Below the pieces are notes generated by a model that did not search any database, was not told where the DNA came from, and saw nothing but the letters and a program-made list of their open reading frames with translations. The position numbers and the translations under genes were made by a program. DNA of 14,010 nucleotides, from positions 1 through 14,010 of the forward strand of contig CAYFNI010000061.1 in NCBI GenBank assembly GCA_964344495.1. The letters run 5' to 3'. Positions 6,281 through 12,885 of the stretch are shown piece after piece (the first letter of the stretch is position 1; every line of letters starts with the position of its first letter). This stretch comes from UBA6136 sp964344495. Lineage in GTDB: Bacteria; Pseudomonadota; Gammaproteobacteria; Methylococcales; Methylococcaceae.

Positions 6281-6309
6281 ATTCTAGTGACAGACGCCGC
6301 CGGGCTCAA
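6281..6309 (-). promoter_or_regulatory. Promoter of the mtnBDC operon overlapping the yceI-family stop codon
   Basis: On the minus strand TTGAGC (6304-6309) and TAGAAT (6281-6286) are separated by 17 bases and match the sigma70 consensus at 4 of 6 and 5 of 6 positions. The -35 hexamer overlaps the TGA stop of the yceI-family gene. Transcription would begin near 6274, leaving a leader of about 26 bases before the preferred mtnB ATG. No SAM riboswitch-like structure would fit in so short a leader. Confidence 0.6.
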
Positions 6310-6869
6310 TCACGGAATGCTTCCACCGGCACCCGGACCCGCACTGCGTCGCCGACGGCCGGCAAATAGGTCGTCATGCCGAACTCGGAGCGGTTCAGCT
6401 CGGCTTCGATATCGGCCGCACACACCGGCTTCTTGACGATGGGGTTCTCACCGCAGCCAAACCGCAGCAGAGTAACCCGCACCGGTTTCGAGACACCCAG
6501 CAACGTCAACACCCCTTCGGCGGCAATTGGCTTGCCGTGCTCGAACAGCAGTCGGTCCGAGTGGTAAGCGATGGTGGGAAAGCGGGCGACATTGAAAAAA
6601 TCGCCTGACTTCATGTGTGCATTCCACTTTTCTGAGCCCATATCGATCGAGTCGGCGTCGATGGTGATGTCAACCGAGCCCGTCTGCTGCGCCCGATCCA
6701 GCCGGATATGGCCCGCGGTGCGGTTGAAGCGGCCGCGCTGGGTCGAGAAACCGAGATGATCAACCTCAAAAACGGGCAGGGTATGGCTGGAATCGAGGGT
6801 GAACCGCTCTTCGGCGGCGATGGCTGACGCGGCCCAAGTCGCGACGAGGATGCCCAGGAACCGATGCAT
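6306..6869 (-). CDS. YceI-family periplasmic lipid-binding protein
   Basis: YceI proteins are secreted lipocalin-like barrels that bind isoprenoid or other amphiphilic lipids in the periplasm; physiological roles are mostly unclear. The 187-residue product has a signal peptide (MHRFLGILVATWAASAIAA, cleavage before about Glu20). The typical barrel follows: FTLDSSHTLPVFEVDHLGFSTQRGRFNRTAGHIRLD, IDADSIDMGSEKWNAHMKSGDFFNVARFPTIAYHS, GVLTLLGVSKPVRV, and FGMTTYLPAVGDAVRVRVPVEAF. Two cysteines in an RFGCGENPIVKKPVC loop could form a disulfide. The ATG at 6867-6869 has GGAG 8 bases upstream; longer in-frame starts to 6953 would bury the signal peptide. It lies 57 bases before mtnB on the same strand but mtnB seems to have its own promoter. 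The gap upstream (6870-7063) shows only a weak CATAAT-like -10 near 6934-6939 and no gene. Confidence 0.94.
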   Translation of the reverse strand: MHRFLGILVATWAASAIAAEERFTLDSSHTLPVFEVDHLGFSTQRGRFNRTAGHIRLDRAQQTGSVDITIDADSIDMGSEKWNAHMKSGDFFNVARFPTIAYHSDRLLFEHGKPIAAEGVLTLLGVSKPVRVTLLRFGCGENPIVKKPVCAADIEAELNRSEFGMTTYLPAVGDAVRVRVPVEAFRD

Positions 6870-7063
6870 GGTGGAATCTCCGGTAATGCAATGGCGAGAT
6901 GAAGGCGGACCGACATCAGCGACGATCCACGGCCTCATTATGGTAAACCGCAAGTGACCGTCTGGATCTCAGTATCTGCATTCACTGACAAAAGCGGCCC
7001 TGCCGGCACCGGCTCGCGGAGCGAATAGACGATATCTGGGCGGGCGGATTCGGTTGCGTGGGT

Positions 7064-8221
7064 TCAGGCGGCGGGGTGGTGACCGTCCCGCTTCAGCAAC
7101 CGACGATAGACCTCCAGCGTTTGGGCGATGACTGCGTCCTGACCGAATTCGCGCTCCGCCCGGAGCCTGCCGGCTGCCCCCATCCGTTGGCACAGGTCTG
7201 GATTCTCCAGCAGCCTTTTCAAGGCGTCGGCCAGCGCCACGGCATCACGCGGCGGCACCAGCAGGCCATTTTCACCGTCCCGCACGACCTCGCGGCAACC
7301 GGGCATATCAGTCGTGATCAGGGCCCGGCCGCAGGCAGCGGCTTCAATCAGCGCCTTCGGGATGCCTTCGCCATAGTAGGACGGCAGGCAGACCAGGTCA
7401 GCCGCGGCGAAGACTTCAGGCATGTCCGCGCGCTTGCCCCACCACTCGATGATGCCGCTGCGTTGCCAGTCGTCGAGCTGTTCCTGGCTGATCGATGACC
7501 GGTTTTCCGGATCCGGGGCGCCGACAAGCACGAAGCGCGCTTGTACACCGGCCGATTTCAGGCGGTCCGCGGCGGCCACGAATTCACCCACCCCCTTGTC
7601 CCACAGGAGTCTCGAGGCGAGGATGACAATCGGCGGGCTGTTGTCGGGCCGGGTCTGGGGCCGGAAGGCATCCAGATCAACACCGGCTCCGCGAATCAGG
7701 ACCGACTGATCCGGCGCCAGAGCGCCCGAGCGTTCCAGCAATGCCTGATCGTCGGGGTTTTGCAAGATCACGGTGCCGTGTCCCCTCAGCAGGTGCCGAA
7801 AAGCCAGCGTCACTCCCTTTCTTAGCAAATCCGCTCGCTGTGCGGTGACGAAAATGTGTCCCAGGCCGGCGATGGCGTTTACAAGGCCCGGAATCCCCGC
7901 CATGCGGGCCGCCAGACTGCCGTACAGCACCGGCTTCAGGGCCACGTTGTGCAGGATGTCCGGTTGCTCTACGCGCAGGTGTCGATAGAGGCTGATGAGG
8001 GTGCGCAGTTCCTTGAACGGGTTGACGCCGCCGCGGGCAAGCGTGAGCGGAATGACCTCTATGCCGGCGGCGCGAATGAGATCCCCATGCTGATGGAGAC
8101 GGGTCATGATCTTGACCTCGTAGCCGGCCTTTCGGGCAGCCACCGCCAGCGGCAACCGGTGCGAGCAGAAGTACCAGTCTTCCGTCACAAAAAACAGCAG
8201 CTTCGGCGCGCGCACCGTCAT
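7064..8221 (-). CDS. GT4-family glycosyltransferase, end of the polysaccharide gene cluster
   Basis: This 385-residue cytoplasmic or membrane-associated enzyme is a GT-B fold, retaining glycosyltransferase of family GT4 that would add a sugar from a nucleotide-sugar donor to a lipid-linked glycan. The N-terminal domain opens with KLLFFVTEDWYFCSHRLPLA, a pattern common in capsule and O-antigen clusters, and includes VALKPVLYGSLAARMAGIPG. The C-terminal donor domain starts near VILASRLLWDKGVGEFVAAA and contains the E-X7-E motif in YYGEGIPKALIEAAACG (Glu285, Glu293) and the NGLLVPPRD segment. The ATG at 8219-8221 overlaps the asnB stop by four bases (ATGA), so it is coupled to the amidotransferase gene. 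Donor and acceptor cannot be told from the sequence. It is the last gene of the cluster on this strand. Confidence 0.92.
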   Translation of the reverse strand: MTVRAPKLLFFVTEDWYFCSHRLPLAVAARKAGYEVKIMTRLHQHGDLIRAAGIEVIPLTLARGGVNPFKELRTLISLYRHLRVEQPDILHNVALKPVLYGSLAARMAGIPGLVNAIAGLGHIFVTAQRADLLRKGVTLAFRHLLRGHGTVILQNPDDQALLERSGALAPDQSVLIRGAGVDLDAFRPQTRPDNSPPIVILASRLLWDKGVGEFVAAADRLKSAGVQARFVLVGAPDPENRSSISQEQLDDWQRSGIIEWWGKRADMPEVFAAADLVCLPSYYGEGIPKALIEAAACGRALITTDMPGCREVVRDGENGLLVPPRDAVALADALKRLLENPDLCQRMGAAGRLRAEREFGQDAVIAQTLEVYRRLLKRDGHHPAA

Positions 8222-10221
8222 GGCCGCTGGGTCTCCAGCCAAGCCTGAAACATCAATACGTCCCAAAGGTAATAGGCCCAGTTGCGCCGCCCGGACTGGT
8301 GCTGAACCCATTTTTCATGGACCAGTGTGGCATTCAGATAGCCTTCGGCCTTGAGACGTCCGGGTTCGAGCAAGGCCTCAGCCCAGGGTTTGAGCGGACC
8401 TCTGAGCCAAGCGTCGATGGGAACGCCGAAGCCCATCTTGGGACGGTCGACCAGCGTTTGCGGTACATACCGATAGAGCAGTTGCCGGAGCAGCCACTTG
8501 CCTTCGAGACCCCGCATTTTCAACGGCAGTGGCAACTGCCAGGCAAACTCGACCACGCGGTGATCCAGCAGCGGCACCCGTGTTTCGAGGCTTACACCCA
8601 TGGCCGCCCGGTCGACCTTGACCAGAATGTCGTCTGGCAGATAGCTGACCGTATCCAGAAACATCATGCGATGTTCAAGCTCGCGCAACTCCGGCCATTG
8701 GAGCGGGTCATTGATGACCGTGGTCGGCTCCCGCGCCCCCCGCACCAGCCGGTTGGGCTCCTTCCAGTGCGAGAGCAGATCCAGGTAAATCGCTTCGGGT
8801 GTCCGGGCACCCAGGAAACTCGACAGCTTGTGCAACTTGTCGCCCGGACTGGCGTAGCGCAGCCCCTCGGGCAGCATGAAGCCGAGCAGGCGGAACAGGC
8901 CATTCCAGGCATGCGGTGGAATGAGCGTCATCAGTCTGGCCAGGGCATTGCGCAGGCCCAGTGGCAGGTAACGCATGCGGCGCCAGAACTGCAGTGTCCA
9001 GGCATAGCGGTTGTAGCCGCCGAACAACTCATCGCCACCATCGCCCGATAGGCTGACGGTGACGTGTTGCTGCGCCAGTTGGGCGACCAGAAAGGTCGGG
9101 ATTTGCGAGGAGTCAGCAAAGGGTTCGTCGTACAGGAACGGTAACTTGGGAATTACCGCCATCGCTTCCTCCGGCGTGACATACAGCTCGGTATGGTCAG
9201 TGCCGAGGTGGGTGGCGACGGCCTTCGCATGTTCGGCCTCGTTATACCCCTGCTCATGAAAGCCGATGGTGAAGGTTTTGACCGGTCGAGATGCCTGCGC
9301 CTGCATCAGCGCAACGACCATGCTGGAATCGAAGCCGCCGGAAAGGAAGGCACCGATCGGCACGTCCGCGATCATCTGTCCGGCGATGCTCTGCCGCAAC
9401 AGGCCGTCGAGGTGCTGGATGGCGTCTTGTTCGCCGCCGCCAAACGGCCGCATCTGCCCGCGCAACGCCGCATCGCGCGCCGTCCAGTAAGACACGGGCG
9501 GGCTATCGGTGCGCTGACGACCCAGCACCAGATACGTGCCGGGCGGCAGCTTTTTGATGCCCTGATAAATGCTGTAGGGACCGGGTACGTAGTTGTGACG
9601 CATGAACAGCGCCAGGGCATTGCGGTCGATTTCGGCCCGAAACGCCGGGTGTTTTTTCAGCGCCTTCAGTTCGGAACCAAACAGGAGGATGTCGCCCTGC
9701 CAGCCGTAATAGAGGGGTTTTTCACCCAAACGGTCGCGGGCCAGGTACAGGAGTTTGTCGTGATGATCCCAGAGCGCGAAGGCAAACATGCCGACGCTTT
9801 TCTGCAGCGCTTCGCCCACGCCCCAGCGTTCAATGGCCGCCAGCAAGGTTTCCGTATCAGAGTGCCCGTGCCAGGAGGGGCGGGAGGTCTGTGTTGTGGA
9901 TCGATCAAACAGCGGATGGTCCGGTGCCGGGAGGCCGGCGTCGAGTTCACGACGGAGGTCCAGATGATTGTAGATCTCGCCGTTGAAGGCGATGACATAG
10001 CGCCCGCTGGCGGACATCATCGGCTGGTGGCCAGCGGCCGAGAGGTCGAGGATCGACAGGCGCCGATGGCCGAGGGCGATCTGGGCCAGGGGGTCGGTCC
10101 ATATACCGCCGTCGTCGGGCCCCCGGTGCTGGAGGGTCGACGTCATCTGGCTGACGATATCGCGCAAGGCTTCGGATGAGGTGGTCTCGGAACGGTCGAG
10201 AAAACCCGCGAATCCACACAT
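8218..10221 (-). CDS. asnB: AsnB-type glutamine-dependent amidotransferase (asparagine synthase family)
   Basis: This 667-residue protein has the two AsnB domains. The N-terminal class II glutaminase begins with the nucleophile Cys2 (MCGFAGFLD) and has QHRGPDDGG (31-39), GHRRLSILDLS (51-61) and AFNGEIYNH (78-86). The C-terminal synthetase domain has the ATP PP-loop in FLSGGFDSS (294-300 for SGGFDSS) and the VSLSGDGGDELFGGYNRY motif. It transfers glutamine-derived ammonia to an acid activated with ATP. It is longer than E. coli AsnB (554); part of the excess is a Pro/Ser/Thr-rich stretch at about residues 96-116. The ATG has AAGGA 6 bases upstream. Lying among glycosyltransferases, it may amidate a sugar acid or amino-acid substituent of the polysaccharide, as such AsnB paralogues are thought to do, and not simply make asparagine. 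The fold is certain; the substrate is inferred. Confidence 0.93.
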   Translation of the reverse strand: MCGFAGFLDRSETTSSEALRDIVSQMTSTLQHRGPDDGGIWTDPLAQIALGHRRLSILDLSAAGHQPMMSASGRYVIAFNGEIYNHLDLRRELDAGLPAPDHPLFDRSTTQTSRPSWHGHSDTETLLAAIERWGVGEALQKSVGMFAFALWDHHDKLLYLARDRLGEKPLYYGWQGDILLFGSELKALKKHPAFRAEIDRNALALFMRHNYVPGPYSIYQGIKKLPPGTYLVLGRQRTDSPPVSYWTARDAALRGQMRPFGGGEQDAIQHLDGLLRQSIAGQMIADVPIGAFLSGGFDSSMVVALMQAQASRPVKTFTIGFHEQGYNEAEHAKAVATHLGTDHTELYVTPEEAMAVIPKLPFLYDEPFADSSQIPTFLVAQLAQQHVTVSLSGDGGDELFGGYNRYAWTLQFWRRMRYLPLGLRNALARLMTLIPPHAWNGLFRLLGFMLPEGLRYASPGDKLHKLSSFLGARTPEAIYLDLLSHWKEPNRLVRGAREPTTVINDPLQWPELRELEHRMMFLDTVSYLPDDILVKVDRAAMGVSLETRVPLLDHRVVEFAWQLPLPLKMRGLEGKWLLRQLLYRYVPQTLVDRPKMGFGVPIDAWLRGPLKPWAEALLEPGRLKAEGYLNATLVHEKWVQHQSGRRNWAYYLWDVLMFQAWLETQRP

Positions 10222-10254
10222 AGACTGTCCTTGTTAGGGTGAGGTGAGACGTTT

Positions 10255-10269
10255 TAAGGCGACGCCTTA
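10255..10269. repeat. Short perfect inverted repeat at the stop of the second GT4 gene
   Basis: TAAGGC and GCCTTA flank a 3-base centre, and the TAA stop of the GT4 gene forms one end of the minus-strand copy. On the minus strand it is followed by AAAC, not a T-run, so it does not look like an intrinsic terminator. The 45-base gap to asnB otherwise holds only the asnB ribosome binding site. Confidence 0.4.
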
Positions 10270-11412
10270 GGTCGCCCGAGGGCCGAGGGTTTCGGCATAC
10301 AGATCTTCATATTGACGGGCAATGCTGGCCAGCGCGAACTGTTCGATCACACGCGCCCGCGCCGCGTCGCCCAAGGCATGGCGCCTATCATCGCCGAGCC
10401 GGATCAGTCTGTCGATGGCATCGGCCAAACTGCCTGGCTCACGGGCCGGGACCACGAGTCCGGTGTCGCCGACGATCATCGGTGCATCCCCGACCGCGGT
10501 CGTGATGCAGGGTACCCCGCAGGCCATGGCTTCACCGAGCACATTGGGAAAACCTTCTCCCCAGGCGGAGCTCATCACAGCCAGGTCCAGCGCCTGAAAG
10601 AACGCCGGCATGTCGCTGCGTTCGCCCAGCAGGCTGATCTGCTGGGCAAGCCCGAGCTGCTCGATCAGGGCCGTCAGGGGGCGGTTATTGTCATCAACGC
10701 CGGTGCCGGCCAGGGCGAAATGTACCGATGGGTGGTGCTGGATCACCTGCGCGGCAGCCTGCAGCAGGCCGGCATGATCCTTCATCGGATGATAGCGCGC
10801 GGCCATGCCGATGAGGAGGGTGTCCGTACCCACACCGAGTTGACGCCGCAGCTCAGCGCCCCGGATTCGATCCGGGCGGTAATGATCCACATTGAAGCCG
10901 TTGGCAATCAGCACTCGGTGCCGGTCGGAAAATCCGGCCCGTTCGTGTTGCTCGGCACTGATGCTGGCGTTGTAGACAATATGCTGTGGATCAGCCGATA
11001 GTGCTGCCGAGAGACGGATGATGGCTCGGGTCAGGGGCCTTTCATGTTCAAGCGCATAAAGACTCTGGCGGATATTCCAGATCACCGGCGTCTGCCACAG
11101 AGCCAGGCGGGCGCCCAGTGTGGCTGCGAGGTTGCCGTGATACATCCAGCCCTGGAGCAGATGGGGACGGATGTGCCGCAGCTGGCGCAGCAGTCGCAGG
11201 CCACCGGCCACGGTCGGTCGGCCCTGGGGCAGGCCGATACAGACCAGGGGAATATTCAGCGCCTCGATCTGGTCCCCCAGCGTGCCGCGATCCATCAGGG
11301 ATATCACCGTCGGTTGAAACCGCTCCCGGTCGGTGGCTGCGAGCAGCTTGATCAGCATGCGCTCGGCCCCGCCGGTATTAAGGCCGGTGATCAGATGACA
11401 GATGCGAATCAT
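10267..11412 (-). CDS. GT4-family glycosyltransferase
   Basis: This 381-residue GT-B fold enzyme of family GT4 has the glycine-rich opening MIRICHLITGLNTGGAERML, which is the acceptor-side start typical of the family. An N-terminal domain follows with HLLQGWMYHGNLAATLGARLA and VIWNIRQS. The nucleotide-sugar domain starts near LIGMAARYHPMKDHAGLLQAA and includes the E-X7-E motif in WGEGFPNVLGEAMACGVPC (Glu286, Glu294), then VGDTGLVVPAREP. The ATG overlaps the stop of the membrane-protein gene by four bases (ATGA). It resembles the GT4 at the right edge closely in the donor domain (PMKDH, EGF-NV-GEAMA, IVGD-G), suggesting related donors or an old duplication. Which sugar it transfers is not visible. 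It probably works at the cytoplasmic face on the lipid-linked repeat unit. Confidence 0.93.
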   Translation of the reverse strand: MIRICHLITGLNTGGAERMLIKLLAATDRERFQPTVISLMDRGTLGDQIEALNIPLVCIGLPQGRPTVAGGLRLLRQLRHIRPHLLQGWMYHGNLAATLGARLALWQTPVIWNIRQSLYALEHERPLTRAIIRLSAALSADPQHIVYNASISAEQHERAGFSDRHRVLIANGFNVDHYRPDRIRGAELRRQLGVGTDTLLIGMAARYHPMKDHAGLLQAAAQVIQHHPSVHFALAGTGVDDNNRPLTALIEQLGLAQQISLLGERSDMPAFFQALDLAVMSSAWGEGFPNVLGEAMACGVPCITTAVGDAPMIVGDTGLVVPAREPGSLADAIDRLIRLGDDRRHALGDAARARVIEQFALASIARQYEDLYAETLGPRAT

Positions 11413-12881
11413 GCGGCGGGCTCTCTGACGATACCCGTTGGCCGCAGGAATGCCATTCCCCGGGCGGCAAAGATCCAGAGCAGTGGCTGCGCCATCATGC
11501 GCTCGCGGCCGCTGAATTCCCCATACCCGATGACGTAGATGATCGCTTCGCTCAGCAGCCAGACGCTGCAGAGCAGCACGGCCGGGTCATCCGCAATCGG
11601 CAGGCGCCACAGGGCCAGCAGGAACAGTGGCAGGAACAGTAGCCAGAGTGTCATCCCCGGGTACATGAGTTCGTAAAAGTTGTCTCCGGCAATGCCGTGC
11701 GTCAGCGCCACCCATGGGTACGGTCCCATCAGTGACCGGCTCACGGCTTTCAGGCCGGTCAGCCACAGGGGCTGTGTCTGCAATTCCTGATGCCACTTGA
11801 GGCGCACGCTGTCCATTTTGGCCTGTGAATCAAGCTGGCTTGATGTGGCTGCAGTCAGGGTATGCTCGGTGCTTTTGAGGATTTTGAGGTGTTCGGCCAC
11901 GATGTGCAGCGGCAAAGAGCGTGTGCCATTCAAGCTGGACTCAGGCAGGCCATGCACCGCAGCCAGCACGAGCAGGATGATGGCTGCCAGCCCCGCGAGT
12001 GCTCGGCGGACGGTCAGGTGGCGCCTGGCTGCTGCCAGCGCAATGCCAGCCGCCAGTAAAAAGGATGCCACGGCATTGAACCGGATGAGCGCCAGCAGGC
12101 TGAGCGTGATCAGGCTGAGCACGATTGACGGACGCAGCGGCCCCATTCTCCGCAGCAGGCGGACCCCGCCGAGCAGAGCCAGCACCACCAGCAGCATCAG
12201 CAGAGCCTCGCGCAGCAGGATCGAGCCCCACAGCGCGAAATTGCTGTCCAGCATCACCAGACCGGCCGCCAGCCAGGCAACCCGGCGGTGTCCGAACAGC
12301 GCATCGGCCAGCAGATAGACGCCGCCGGCCATGCCGGCGAGCAGGGGCAGGTTGGTGAACAGGACGGTTGTTCTTGATCCGTCCGTGAATACGTAAATCT
12401 GTGCCACCAGCCACTGATACAGGTAGCGGCTGCTGCCCAGCACCTCACCATAGCTGAGGGAATCGCCCGGGAGCCAAGTCGCTATGCCCTGATTCATCAA
12501 TCCCTTGAGTCTGAATGTCGCCGCATCGACGCTTTCACCCTCCCAGTGGCGCAGCAGGGCATTGGCATGCAAGTCATAAAGGACCGAGTCCGGAAAGGTG
12601 TCCGTCCATGGAGGCAGGCTGCGCAGGATGAGGGTTTGCAGGGTATAAACCACGAGTCCGGTTATGAAGAGGACATCCAGCGGCGAGGATTGAGCGGGGC
12701 CAGCCAGCAGCCTGAGGACCTGGTTCAGGCACCAGGCCTCGAGCGTGAGTAGGACGATGCCCTGCGCTGGCACATCGGCCCAGAAACCCAGCAGGGTTGC
12801 CCACAGCAAGCTGATAAGCAGCATTCCAATTGAACGGCCGACCCCGAGGATCTGGGGGTGATGTTGTGGAGCCAGGGGCAT
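11409..12881 (-). CDS. Polytopic membrane protein of a polysaccharide cluster (GT-C or polymerase-like)
   Basis: This 490-residue inner-membrane protein has roughly 10-12 hydrophobic segments. Three come first (about residues 15-90). A large, probably periplasmic loop follows, with PPWTDTFPDSVLYDLHANALLRHWEG and YGEVLGSSRYLYQW. A run of closely spaced helices comes next (through LLAGMAGGVYLLADALFG, WGSILLREALLMLLVVLALL and LIRFNAVASFLLAAGIALA), then a second loop with many charged residues, and final helices ending in GYGEFSGRERMMAQPLLWIFAARGM. Acidic residues in the first long loop and an arginine-rich last loop recall GT-C glycosyltransferases and O-antigen polymerases, but I cannot assign it to a named family. 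The ATG at 12879-12881 is 4 bases after the preceding GT4 stop; a longer frame to 13019 would overlap that gene by over 130 bases. It could polymerise, ligate or glycosylate the glycan. Coding is certain; function is a guess from fold and place. Confidence 0.85.
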   Translation of the reverse strand: MPLAPQHHPQILGVGRSIGMLLISLLWATLLGFWADVPAQGIVLLTLEAWCLNQVLRLLAGPAQSSPLDVLFITGLVVYTLQTLILRSLPPWTDTFPDSVLYDLHANALLRHWEGESVDAATFRLKGLMNQGIATWLPGDSLSYGEVLGSSRYLYQWLVAQIYVFTDGSRTTVLFTNLPLLAGMAGGVYLLADALFGHRRVAWLAAGLVMLDSNFALWGSILLREALLMLLVVLALLGGVRLLRRMGPLRPSIVLSLITLSLLALIRFNAVASFLLAAGIALAAARRHLTVRRALAGLAAIILLVLAAVHGLPESSLNGTRSLPLHIVAEHLKILKSTEHTLTAATSSQLDSQAKMDSVRLKWHQELQTQPLWLTGLKAVSRSLMGPYPWVALTHGIAGDNFYELMYPGMTLWLLFLPLFLLALWRLPIADDPAVLLCSVWLLSEAIIYVIGYGEFSGRERMMAQPLLWIFAARGMAFLRPTGIVREPAA

Positions 12882-12885
12882 GGGA

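Noticed and set aside
6985..7015. A GC-rich inverted repeat (GCCGG/CCGGC) followed by TTTT on the minus strand, as a terminator of the polysaccharide cluster
   Set aside because: The exact stem leaves only a 2-base loop, the usable stem is 4 bp, and the short T-run is 8 bases away, so it does not qualify as an intrinsic terminator.
8299..9051. A 250-codon plus-strand open frame opposite the asnB C-terminal domain
   Set aside because: Same reason: it is antisense to a firm gene, with no motif and no plausible ribosome binding context.
9193..10179. A 328-codon open frame on the plus strand opposite asnB
   Set aside because: It lies antisense to highly conserved AsnB sequence; its Arg/Gly/Val/Gln-rich composition is typical of a shadow frame.
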